Both the position numbers and the translations under genes were made by a program. From Microglena sp. YARC (taxonomy: Eukaryota; Chlorophyta; Chlorophyceae; Chlamydomonadales; Chlamydomonadaceae), in NCBI GenBank assembly GCA_022414725.1, contig CM039465.1, positions 38,739,254-38,803,253 on the forward strand: a stretch of DNA of 64,000 nt. Reading direction: 5' to 3'. The notes under the pieces are model-generated. The model ran no database searches. It saw nothing but the letters and a program-made list of their open reading frames with translations, and was not told where the DNA came from. This document shows, in pieces, positions 33,401 through 42,024 of the stretch; position 1 is the stretch's first letter; every line of letters begins with the position of its first letter.

Positions 33401-33554
33401 TGTAACCCCTGATGAGTTTCTCATTCGAAAGAGTACTAGACTTCAGGAGAAGGCTAGGGCTAGAGAAGGGGGAATTGTGGTGGATAACGATCCTCCCACT
33501 GAGTTGCCACGCGGTGGTGACGACTTTCCGACAGATGACGAACGACTTATGTAG
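30420..33554 (+). CDS. pol: gypsy pol: reverse transcriptase, RNase H, integrase, chromodomain
   Basis: 1,044 codons without interruption. Reverse transcriptase covers about residues 15-245 (SPWGAPVLFIAKPDGSWRM, and catalytic YLDD at 161-164). An unusual Pro/Lys-rich insert (about 275-310) precedes RNase H at about 340-460 (VTDASVVGTGG, GEQELLAV). Integrase begins with an HHCC finger (H549, H556, CDSC near 587), and its catalytic residues are D619, D679 and E715, giving the D-x35-E spacing. A chromodomain lies at about 912-955 (YEISNVVDHK, YYYVQWLHSDHVHSWE) and defines the element as a chromovirus. Chromodomains direct integration toward modified histones. The stop lies 79 bp inside the 3' LTR. 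Confidence 0.95.
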   Translation: MPPHGGGIPQFSRGHRLSPAELLEVQNQVKDLLAKGYISPSSSPWGAPVLFIAKPDGSWRMAIDYRKLNKVKVPNLYPLPRIDDPFDSVRGASVFSNLDLRNAYHNIRLHDSDVPKTAFITPMGLYEFKVLPFGLANAPSAFTKVMNTVFRDLIGKFVVIYLDDILIYSSNDEEHEKHIRIVLQRLEDNHLFLKREKCFFYRPEVKYLGHVLSGEGVRVNETKVKAVADWPTPTSSKEVQQFLGLSNFFRKFIQGYSTLAAPLIQISNLTDRPAPISPKLKPPGLTKSPTVTPSPKPLGKRQAGLKGPAFQNVWTQACQEAFLGIKESLTKAPLLAHPDPAKDYRAVTDASVVGTGGVLMQDGRPIAYHSHKFSSAERNYSTGEQELLAVYLALKEWRCYLEGCTGKFELDTDYEPLVYLANQPMLSRKQARYLEFFSRFTNMKWAHIAGRTNVADPLIRNPAFSEATALFIQRLSANDPLHMREIAPDILHGYTEDLWFDNPHNTKYLSKRADGFWVGTGKSIRAASESQIVVPNGNSLEARILFAFHDTQRSGHGGIDRTFRYVARYYWWPAMRLDVVDYVRHCDSCQRVKISHQNPQGNLQPLSIPTAPFDSLSMDFIVGLPKSNGFDQIYVIVDRLTKMVKLIPCKTTDDAEKIATLFHERVLSEQGHPLSIISDRDVKFTSKFWQTLLTLCAIRPGMSTAFHPQRDGQTERMNSVLEDSLRHFSSANQKNWASLLPNAQFAINNSYNRSIRDFPFRLLYGRYPRVALQPSDDVIATAHQPALSWVEHMNNAYDTAKAALKSAKDRQKTYADLHRRPVKYTHGQEVLLNSKNIKYWPGMTRKLMPRFVGPYEISHTIQKRGETIAATLSLPEGWKIHPTFHLSLVKEYLSDGTGFIRPNPELLRTCGEPIYEISNVVDHKIQSGTVYYYVQWLHSDHVHSWELEEELLPMCSEQIDLYWRQHPSRVRPVIGANDPKPKTVKKTTHRDYATVTPDEFLIRKSTRLQEKARAREGGIVVDNDPPTELPRGGDDFPTDDERLM
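33458..33475 (+). promoter_or_regulatory. polypurine tract
   Basis: AGAGAAGGGGGAA directly precedes the 3' LTR, as expected for the plus-strand priming site. Confidence 0.75.
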
Positions 33555-33770
33555 GCAGTTGAAACCGAGCGAATTGACCCACTGATCAGTGTCTGATCAG
33601 CTACTCGGGAATACCTAAAACGAGGGTTCCATTAGGGTCTAGACGCGCTGGAAGCGGGAAGGGAGTCTTAAGCCGTGCTTCTGACTCATAGGGCCGTCTA
33701 AACTCCTGAGATCATTTCTTAGGCTTCCAGTTACAAGACACTCCGTGTTACAAGGTACTCATATACCACA
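33476..33770 (+). repeat. 3' LTR of the gypsy element
   Basis: 295 bp, identical to the 5' LTR except at two positions (CTTAGG/CATAGG and GTATTC/GTACTC). Confidence 0.95.
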
Positions 33771-33775
33771 CCCAA

Positions 33776-34613
33776 TCAACTCCATTCCTCCTCGCGTAGC
33801 CCCTTGGGCCCAGAAGCGTCAGAAGGATCTGGAAAGCATGAGATCAGGGGCAAATTCAGATTCGTGCGCAAATGCTATTTATCAGTAACGAGCAACGCAC
33901 CTGATACAGATCTCGCTGCGTTTCCAGCTCATAATGGCGTCTCTTCCTATTTTCGGAAAGCAGAAGCTCCTGGGATATGGTAACGAAATGGAACAGGACG
34001 GGGCCCACGACTTGGAGCCAGAACATCAACTCGTCCATTGCGAGACGTTTGAAGACAAGAAAGGCAAGCCGGCGACTAAATAATCCAACGCTTCCACGCT
34101 GTCGAACAATTGATTTAACGATCACATAACCCAGATCTTTCCATAACCCAGATTTCAGAGACAATCGGAAACACTAAATTGTACAGCGGGGTTATGCGAC
34201 AGGAAGCTGGCTAGAACACGGGTTACGAGTACTGCCGCACTACAGTTTGCGGGGTTATCCATAACGCAGTGGCAGTAGAAACAGGCTGATAGGCGGAGAC
34301 TAAACCCTGGAGAATAGGCGCAGACTTTCTTGACGCTACGCGAGCGTACGAGAGTATGGTACTTCAGTTGGTTATGTCAGTTATTATGTACAGTTGGGGA
34401 CGGTGGCGGTAGCAAAGCTTGAGTAAGATTTTGGTGCTCAATCTTCGCTTACTGATCCTCCGACAACGCCGCTGCGCGTTCCAATCGTTTCCTTCCTGTA
34501 GTCGAGGTCCACGAGGCAGAATCGTGCAGCTTGCAGCCAAGCTTCATCTCCCGAACCAGACTAGTCGCCTAATATAACTGCTATTTCCAAGACCTCTTCC
34601 CTGTTTCTACTGC
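33776..34613. other. right half of the split element and flank, no gene
   Basis: To 34288 this is the rest of the CAGCCTGTTTC element. Beyond it, GCGCAGACTTTCTTGACGCT at 34318 matches 5.5 kb in reverse, and GGGACGGTGGCGGTAG at 34397 is mirrored by CTACTGCCACCGTC at 34608, hinting at one more small inverted-repeat unit. Confidence 0.4.
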
Positions 34614-35122
34614 CACCGTCGGTATTTAGTACTTCTTTGAGGGTCGTTTGAAACAAAGAAAATCCTGTTTGAATTGTTCGTTTGATTCATTCTTAGATTC
34701 AATCGGAGATAACCTTGATTCAATCGATCTTTGTTTCCTGTTTGAATCAGTCGGCCATCAAACCTACCGATTGAGATCCGTTTGAAACAAGGTTGGTTGT
34801 TTCAAACATGACTCAAACCATGTTCAAATAGATCTTAATCAAGCCGTCATCAACGTGCCCCTTGAAAAAGGTTTGAAACAAGGTTGGTTGTTTCAAACAT
34901 GACTCAAACCATGTTCAAATATATCTGTTTTTTCGTAAAGCAATGCAAGCAATGAAGACTGAGGGCGCATATTTGGACAGCAGGACTCTTCGATCTTTGT
35001 TACAGAAATTGAAAGCACCATAATGAATGAATCCTTAGATAGTTAAACATGATAGTAATTAGTGATTGAAGAGCTAGATATATATGCTACTAAGGAAGTG
35101 CAGTTGGCCACGAAGTAGTTCC

Positions 35123-35443
35123 TCAGGTACGAATTGACGAAACTCCAGCATGCTGTGCTTCTTGTTCATCAACGACATCGTCTTCAGCCTCAAGGTCATA
35201 AGCATCCAGGCGTTCTGACGCGAGACCAGTCGCAAGAGTGAGACCTGCAGACAAATGTTCGTTGGTGAGCGTTAGTTGAGATACATTGGCAGCAATGCGC
35301 ATTCTTCCGACTTTCAAATAGCAGCCATGGTTCAAACCAAATTCGCTATCTGAATGCGCACCTGTTTTGCACCTCGAGCATTGGAACTCTTGCGGCTCCA
35401 TGATGAGCTGGACGATAGGTCGACTTGCTGCAGCTGCCTTAAT
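35123..35443 (-). CDS. possible exon, Cys-containing, function unknown
   Basis: The minus-strand frame includes EFQCSRCKTGAHSDSEFG and an acidic tail (DLEAEDDVVDEQEAQ), and an acceptor-like TTGTTCCGCAG lies at its upstream end near 35443. It may be the remains of a protein of the surrounding candidate element. I do not recognise a family. Confidence 0.25.
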   Translation of the reverse strand: MKAAAASRPIVQLIMEPQEFQCSRCKTGAHSDSEFGLNHGCYLKVGRMRIAANVSQLTLTNEHLSAGLTLATGLASERLDAYDLEAEDDVVDEQEAQHAGVSSIRT

Positions 35444-35865
35444 GCCTGCGGAACAACTCGAAAAAGCGAGTCAGTCAAAGTTGAGACAAATTCTGGTCAA
35501 GTAAGGCACCACTTGACGAGACGCAAAACGCAGTACCTTAACCGCACGCGCGGGGGCGGAGAAGCAGGTCGCTACAGTCTTGGGTTGAAGCACAACAATT
35601 CCCAAAGCAAAGTACCGCTGAAGCAAAGTGCTCGCGCGTGTAGGTATTGACGGATCTCAAAAACCCAAAAATTTAATTTGAAATTTCAAGCACAGCAGTA
35701 GATAGGCCTATTATCCCTTCCACCACCTTGGACAATAGCCGGGCCTGGTAGTTGACAATATACAGCCTTCTTGTGCGATGCCCATGAGAGCACTGTATTG
35801 TATTCATCAATTGTGCGATACCCACAACGATGAATACTTTCCCTACAACTGAATTAGACCTAACT

Positions 35866-36258
35866 TCCAGCCAGCTCCATTAGGTTGTACAGCTTCCAGC
35901 CATGGGTTGTACAGCTTCCAGCTAGCTCCTTAGGTTGTAGAACTTCCAGCCAGCTTCAATAGACTTTCACTTTGTGTGACAGGTTGTACAGCTTCTAGCC
36001 AGATCCATTAGGTTGTACAGCTTCCAGCCAGCTGCATTAGGTTGTACAGCTTCTAGCCAGCTCCATTAGGTTGTAGAGCTTCCAGCCAGCTCCATTAGAC
36101 TTTCACTTGTGTGGCAGGTTGTAAAGCTTCCACCCAGCTCCATTAGGTTGTACAGCTTCCAGCCAGCTCCATAAGACTTTCACTTTGTGTGCCAGGTTGT
36201 ATAGCTTCCAGCCAGCTCCATTAGGCTGTCTCTCTGTATATTAGGTTGTTGTGTAGCT
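35866..36258. repeat. 26-30-bp minisatellite, TTGTACAGCTTCCAGCCAGC core
   Basis: About 14 degenerate units of TTCCAGCCAGCTCCATTAGG-type sequence, some separated by CTTTCACTTTGTGTG. Confidence 0.85.
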
Positions 36259-36427
36259 TCGAGCCAGCTAAGCCGTCCTCAGCAGGAAAATTAAATATAT
36301 GATACCAATTTGTTTTCTGGCATTATATTTGTTTCCTTTCTTGTAAAAGTTTCTTTCCTACCATTGTCCAAAGTGCGAGTACTTAAACACGCACACACAC
36401 CCTACTTGGGCTGTTTCCAAACTCCTA

Positions 36428-36553
36428 CATTCAACTTCAACTTGGTTACATAGCCAGACTTCAACTTGGTTACATAGCCAGACTTCAACTTGGTTACGTA
36501 GCCAGACTTCAACTTGGTTACATAGCCAGACTTCAACTTGGTTACATAGCCAG
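36428..36553. repeat. 24-bp tandem repeat, five copies
   Basis: Five near-identical units of ACTTCAACTTGGTTACATAG plus CCAG. A 24-bp period keeps frames open and generates a spurious octapeptide repeat on the minus strand. Confidence 0.9.
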
Positions 36554-37339
36554 TTGTGACACTTGAGATTACAGCCATCATCTTGCTAGCACCTACACCC
36601 CACCCTAGATTTTTGTCTAGCCAATGAAAGCACAACTAATGTACTACAAGGTACGGATTTGTGCCGGTTATCGCTAGGCGCTCGCCCGCCTCGGATTCAA
36701 AGCTTCCTACCTCTCGGCAGCCTACATATGGGAGCTTAGCTACATTTCGAAGTGCAATATCTTCGACCACCTTGAATTCCGTTTGATATTGTCTTGATTT
36801 ACTTCCGTCTGATTCAATGAATAAGCTGCTTGAATTGAATCACTGATTCAAACTGTTTTCAAGGTACCCTGATTCAAGGGGAAAACCGCTTGATAGGGGT
36901 TCATTGATTCAAACCAGTTGATTCAAACGATTTCAAAGGTCTGCCTAAATACCGACGACTGCTATCCTTCCAGATACCAGTTAACGAGATCATCGGATTC
37001 TCGGCTAATCTCAACAGGTACGTTGTCATGGTTTCGTTTTAATCTGAGGGAGTCCGAGGAAGGACTGGCGGCCCGGCATACACGGTTGAAAACCCCATGA
37101 CTCAGTGATTAGGACGGGCCATTACCCCTCAAGTGATCGCTGTCACGTGATCAACGTGACTGAAGTTCTTGGAGATTTTAGGAGACTCGTCAAGACGTAA
37201 GTGTGACCCTGTCAGTGATACAACCAAGCAATGGTTTACAATCTGGAACAGAAGACGATTGTATACCATTTCTTGGTTGTGCTAGAAGACAAGAGCACCT
37301 AGTCGTCAGCAATCAGGAGGAATGAGAAGCAAAATTTTC

Positions 37340-37465
37340 ATTTCTAGTTGCTATCAACCGCCATGGTTACACTGTCCAGGTTAAGTAGCAGCCCGTTCTC
37401 TACCGCCGTAAGACAGGGCTCCCTTAATACCGCGCCCCACTAGACGGTATCATTACTAGAGGACA
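37340..37465 (+). mobile_element. SINE, 5'-truncated copy
   Basis: Carries the SINE body and tail (CAACCGCCATGGTTACACTG, GGGCTCCCTTAATACCGCGC, GGTATCATTACT) without the tRNA-like head. Confidence 0.65.
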
Positions 37466-37666
37466 AGAGCACCTAGTCTTCAGCTCTCAGGAATAATGTG
37501 GAGCAATATTTTCTAGCTAGTGGGCGGGATCAGGGGCTTCCAAGAATCCAGTGTTGTAATTAATTAATCTTTTCAGCTAAAAGCAGCAGCTTCTAGACAG
37601 CTCCCCTGACTGGCTATCCAGCCTAAGCTATTGCAACCTAGCCTTCAGCGCTCAGGAGGAATTTGA

Positions 37667-37862
37667 AGCATTTTTTTTGCGGAGCCCCCCCTTCTCGGGA
37701 TTGGGAGCCCCCAGGGTTATCCATTTGTCCGTTTGATCGACTGACCGACAAAAAAATTGAAGCCTGACATGTCAGCCAACTGTCTCATACCTAACTGGCT
37801 TTAGTCAGCTCCATCGTTGGCACCTGTCGTTCCGTTGCCAACACTCTCCGCCAATTTTCAGC
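37667..37862 (+). mobile_element. MITE-B copy, GGCGGAG/CTCCGCC ends
   Basis: About 195 bp from TTTTGCGGAGCCCCCCCTTC to CACTCTCCGCCAATTTTC. Other copies: 48430-48552 (reverse, partial), 54795-54965 (in a dikinase intron), 61630-61805 (reverse) and 61888-62085. Shared internal words are AAGCCTGACATGTCAGCC and CCATTTGTCC. Confidence 0.7.
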
Positions 37863-37931
37863 ATCGCTTGCAACGCTGCATAGGACTTGTCTAACTAGTT
37901 GGCGGGATCAGGGTCTTCCAAGAATCCAGTG

Positions 37932-38113
37932 TTTTCCTTGTCAGCTAAAATAATCAGCTTCTAGGCAGCTCCCCTGACTGGTATCCAGCCAAAGCTAATG
38001 CAACCTAGTGTGTCTGGAAGCTGACAGAATATGTTGACCAGAACTGTTGAAATCTTGCGGCTTGGCCCAGTGGCTGGCTCAAGGAGCTGCCTAGAAGCTG
38101 CTGCTTGTAGCTG
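37932..38113. mobile_element. MITE-A copy, 45-bp inverted ends
   Basis: Begins CAGCTAAAATAATCAGCTTC, TAGGCAGCTCCCCTGACTGG and ends in the complement, GGAGCTGCCTAGAAGCTGCT plus TGTAGCTGAA. A half copy precedes it at 37573-37640. Confidence 0.75.
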
Positions 38114-38288
38114 AAGAAAAAAACTGTACAAGAATCCATCCCTGGGCGGGATGGAAAGTGGACAGGGGCTTCCAAGAATTTGTTGCTGCCTCGTGACGTA
38201 GGAAAGTATAAGAATTATTCCTTGGGAGAAACCAGAGTGAGTGATCTGATAGCAGCCCCCTGAAAATACGGAGTCCTAATTATTTTTG

Positions 38289-38485
38289 TTCGACGAAAGG
38301 CTCAATCGTAGAAATCGTTGGAACAAGAAGTTGTGGGTTTCGAATCTCTACGGGTGCGCTTTAGTGTTCGCGGTTGCTGTCAACTGCCATGGTAGCTTTG
38401 TCCAGGTAAACTAGCAGCTCGTTCCCTACCGCTGTAAGACGGGGCTCCCTTAATACCACGCCCCACCAGGCGTTATCATTATCAT
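38289..38485 (+). mobile_element. tRNA-derived SINE, full copy
   Basis: A-box-like GGCTCAATCGTAGAAATCG and B-box-like GGGTTTCGAATCTCTAC form an RNA polymerase III promoter. The body (CTGCCATGGTAGCTTTGTCC) and tail (CTCCCTTAATACCACGCCCC, CAGGCGTTATC) follow. The last 33 nt agree with the LINE copy 2 3' end at all but about three positions. Confidence 0.75.
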
Positions 38486-38874
38486 TACTTTTCTTGCTAG
38501 CTGTTAATTAGAGGGCTTACTAAACCCTGCACCCTATAGCCAAGTCCTTTTATCCTAATTAGCTACCCCCTGGACTGCAGCGTACACACCGATTGCAAAT
38601 GTACTTTCTTTATCAAGGGCCCCTCCGGCTGAAGTATCATACCAGTGACCTCCACCAGAGGGCCCTCTGATCTCCACCACCAATCATTCCGAAACTGCGG
38701 ATCCCCACTTCTGATCTCCACCACCAATCATTCCGAAACTGCGGATCCCCACTTCTGACACTATCACAAGCAACTCTGAAAGGTTACCGTTTCTGAGAAA
38801 GGTTGATGTTGGATTGACTAAGTGACTTCGATTCTTATTGGTGGCTTCTGGTATTTCTGTTAACTATGCAGCAC
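38486..38874. other. intergenic with a 44-bp direct duplication
   Basis: GATCTCCACCACCAATCATT followed by CCGAAACTGCGGATCCCCAC occurs twice in tandem at 38667-38757. No gene is visible. Confidence 0.6.
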
Positions 38875-39072
38875 TGTTTTTCTTTTCGGCTACCAGCACG
38901 AGCTTCTAGGCAGCTTCCTGAGACTGCTACTCGGCCAAACCCAAATATTCCAGGAGCACAGGAAAGCTGACGATATCAGCTTCTAGGTGCCTAGGTTGCG
39001 TAAGGTTTGGATGAAGAGAGAGCCCAAGGAGCTGCCTAGAAGCTAGTGCTCGTAGCTGAAAAGAAAAACTAT
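38875..39072. mobile_element. MITE-A copy
   Basis: Inverted ends TTTTTCTTTTCGGCTACCAG and its complement TAGCTGAAAAGAAAAAC, with GAGCTTCTAGGCAGCT inside both arms. Confidence 0.75.
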
Positions 39073-39100
39073 GCCATGCAGCTGGGCCTTAAATATATAA

Positions 39101-39200
39101 AAGCGCCTGGAGGGGCGTGGTGTTAAGGGGACCCTCCCGTACACCGCAGCTGGGGAAAGTCACCATGGCAGACATAGTAAGTGGCACTCTCCAGGCGGTA
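39101..39200 (-). mobile_element. detached LINE 3' end
   Basis: About 97 bp nearly identical to 17097-17193, including both arms of the terminal hairpin. It is a very short 5'-truncated insertion of the LINE family. A more diverged copy lies at about 46125-46180. Confidence 0.75.
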
Positions 39201-39302
39201 GGGATTCTGGGCCAAAACTAAGTTGTGAAACACCGTCCACCATAGAGAGTGACAGGGGATGGGGAACCAGAATACGGATTACATTTCCTGCTGATTTACC
39301 CA

Positions 39303-39490
39303 GGGTTTTTCTTTTCGACTTTTCATAACAGCTTCTAGGCGGCTCCCTGAGCCGACCACTTGGCTACACATAACTATTTTAGCAGTCCTGGATAGCTGAT
39401 TATGTCAGCTTCAAGGTGCTTAAGTTTGGCTGAGTAGCCAGTCAGGGGAGCTGCCTAGAAGCTGCTGCTCTTTTCTGAAAATAAAAACTC
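39303..39490. mobile_element. MITE-A copy
   Basis: Ends GTTTTTCTTTTCGAC and TCTGAAAATAAAAACTC with the conserved AGCTTCTAGGCGGCTCCCTG / GGGAGCTGCCTAGAAGCTGC arms. A left-half copy follows at 39527-39580. Confidence 0.7.
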
Positions 39491-39580
39491 TAGAGCAACC
39501 CGGTCTACTCGGCTAAGACATGCAACAATGTTTTTTATTTTCAGCTTCCAGCAGCAGCTTCTACGTAGCTCCCCTGGAAA

Positions 39581-40259
39581 CTTTTCTGCAGCGTATGCTG
39601 ATATAAATTTAAATTATATAATAAGTTGCCTTGCACTGGTTAAAAAAATAACCCCTGAAGCACTAAGGCTACTAATCTGATCACGTGCCGCCCAGACCCG
39701 CCCCCCACCCCCCACCCCCCACCCCACACACACAAACACACACACTCTACACCCTACACACACCCCTATCAGGACTAGCTGTCTGAGTCAGTTAAACAGA
39801 CCTACCGAACAGCTGGTTCTGACACTCTCTGATGAGGTTACGGGTTTAGGACTGCGGCTGTCCACGCCACAGTCAGTGAAACAGACCAACCAGACAGCTA
39901 GTTCTGACACTCCACCTGGGAAGTTGAACTATAAAATCCGCAACCGAAAACGAACTACTATAACTCCACCTGTTGAGGTGAGGTTGCCCGAGTATCAATC
40001 TCTCTTACCCGTCTTCCCACTCATAGAGTGTCATTCCGTCCCCCCCCCCCCCCCCACCACCACCACCACCACCACACACACACACACACACACCACACCA
40101 CACCCCACACACAAACACGTTTGGATGACCTAATCTGCAGATCAACCAGAGCTAAGACACGCCAGATCAGCTAGATCAGCCAGAGCTAAGACACGCCAGA
40201 TCAGCCAGATCAGCCAGAGCTACGACAAGCCAGATCAGCCAGAGCCAAGACACGCAACG
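39581..40259. repeat. simple sequence and minisatellite upstream of the MYND gene
   Basis: C-rich and CA-rich runs lie at 39700-39770 and 40040-40112, a related pair of about 50-bp segments (TTAAACAGACC / GTGAAACAGACC) at 39790-39915, and CAGATCAGCCAGAGCTAAGA tandem units at 40131-40258, directly before the start codon. I cannot point to a TATA box. Confidence 0.6.
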
Positions 40260-41989
40260 ATGCCCCCCAAATCAATTATGGAGCCTCCGAAGAACTGGTT
40301 GGATCCCACTGACAATTGCATCAGACCTAAAGCCCCTGATGATATTGATGACAATCCGATGGCAGCAATGATGGCAATGATGAGGATGAGCAGCCAGAAT
40401 GCAATGGGGCTAAATGGACTAGATGTTGAGCATGAGCACAAGAAGATTGTGAAAACCCGTGTGCCTGAACATGAAAAACAGGTGCGCTGCGTTGCGATGG
40501 CTTTGGCTGGGTAGCAAGCCAGGGGAGCTGCCTAGAAGCTGCTGCTCGTAGGTGAATAGAAAAGCCATGGCATGAGCACAGGAAGATTGTGAAAACCCGT
40601 GTGTCTAAGCATGAGAAACAGGTGCGCTACATTGCGCTGGCTTTGGCTGGGTAGCAAGGTGTGCTAGCTTGGGCTGGGTAGCAAGCCAGGGGAGCTGCCT
40701 AGAAGCTGCTGCTCATAGGTGAAAAGAAAAGCCATGGCAGTAGCACAGGAAGATTGTGAAAAACTGTGTAACCGAGCATGAGAAACAGGTGCGCTACAGG
40801 ATGGACATCATGTTATTGTTACAAGGCTGTTTTCTATGTTTACATTTTACACTTAAAACATTTAATCAAACTGGGCGAAGTCTAAAAAAATATGCAGCGC
40901 TAAAAAGGTTATTACGTCAGCTTCAAGGTACACTAGGTTGCTTTAGCTTTGGCTGATTAGCCAGCCAGGGGAGCTGCCTAGAAGCCGCTGCTCGTAGACG
41001 AAAAGAAAAACAGTGGACACTGTGATGCAAGAAACAAGCCTGCCTGGAACCTTGGGTTTTTACGCCTCGCCCCCCCCCCCTTAAACCCTAAACCCTAAGC
41101 CCTAAACCCTGAACCCAACCATCCTTCTCTCCCTAGGTGTTCACACTCAAGATCGCGTTCAGAGGGCCAACGCCAAACTAAAAACCCCAAACCCTAAACC
41201 CTAAACTCAACCATCCTTCTCCTTCTAGGCGTTCACACTCAAGATCACGTTCAGAGGGCCAACGCCAAACTAAAACCCCCCAAACCTAAACCCTAAACTC
41301 AACCACCCTTCTCCTTCTAGGCGTTCACTCTCAAGATCTCGTTCAGAGGGCCAAAGCCGGAGATCTGGCGCCGAGTTCGTGTGCCTGCCACACTGTCCCT
41401 CTCGGACTTTCACAGCAAGGTCCTCATCCCGGCGGTTGGGTGGGCGCCTAATGCCCACGCTTACGCCTTCTTCCGCAAACCCTTTGACAAGAATCCGGGA
41501 CGGGAATCGTAAACCAAAATGGGAATGGCGTACGGCCCTCCTAGTGATGGACCTTACTACAATGACATGATGCACGTACAAATGCACGGCATTGACCTTG
41601 CGGATGCATCTATGGCCCAGGTTGGTGACATTTTGTTTTTAGGGTTGGGGATGGCATACGGCCGTCCTAGTGATGGACCATACCACAGTGACATGATGCA
41701 CGTACAAATGCACGGCATCGACTTTGCGGACGCATCTAAGGCCAGGTTGGTGTCCATTTTTTATTTAGGATGCACGTACAAATGCACGGCCCGGGGTCGT
41801 ACTACCTGGGTTGTAAATCCTTTCAGTACAAAAATAAAAATAATAACTAATAAAAATAAAAATAATAACTAAAAATAATAAAAATAATATACTGCCTATC
41901 AAAGGCTATGTATTTAATGTCTTGAGCCGAGGGGGGTGCAAGAATAAAGTTTGCAGACCGCATGTTCGGAAATTGTTTTTTCACCCCTG

Positions 41990-42024
<35 letters not shown>

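Larger units (their letters stand above)
27443..33770 (+). mobile_element. Ty3/gypsy chromovirus, nearly intact, young
   Basis: A 6,328-bp element with 295-bp LTRs beginning TGTGGT and ending ACCACA, flanked by CCCAA at 27438-27442 and 33771-33775. The LTRs differ at two sites only, so insertion is recent on an evolutionary scale. The internal order is gag, protease, reverse transcriptase, RNase H, integrase and chromodomain. The gag frame has a nonsense codon and frameshifts, so this copy may not act alone. It sits inside a small inverted-repeat element. Confidence 0.95.
27125..34288. mobile_element. inverted-repeat element split by the gypsy insertion
   Basis: CAGCCTGTTTC begins at 27125 and GAAACAGGCTG ends at 34288, each flanked by ATA. 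Once the 6.3-kb gypsy element and its duplication are removed, about 830 bp remains. The terminal sequence is a one-base variant of the element at 25612, so both belong to one family. A shared CAATCGGAAACACT motif appears in both halves (27180, 34161). Confidence 0.6.
34614..36964. mobile_element. candidate 2.35-kb DNA element rich in TTTGAAAC words
   Basis: CGTCGGTATTTAG at 34614 is mirrored by CTAAATACCGACG ending near 36961. Both subterminal regions (34640-34935, 36780-36945) are packed with GTTTGAAAC and GATTCAAAC words, including an exact direct repeat of about 60 bp at 34780-34840 and 34865-34925. No clear target duplication was found, so the borders are tentative. Confidence 0.4.

Noticed and set aside
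41083..41300. Chromosome end
   Set aside because: Only a few degenerate CCCTAAA words, embedded in an intron with sequence on both sides.
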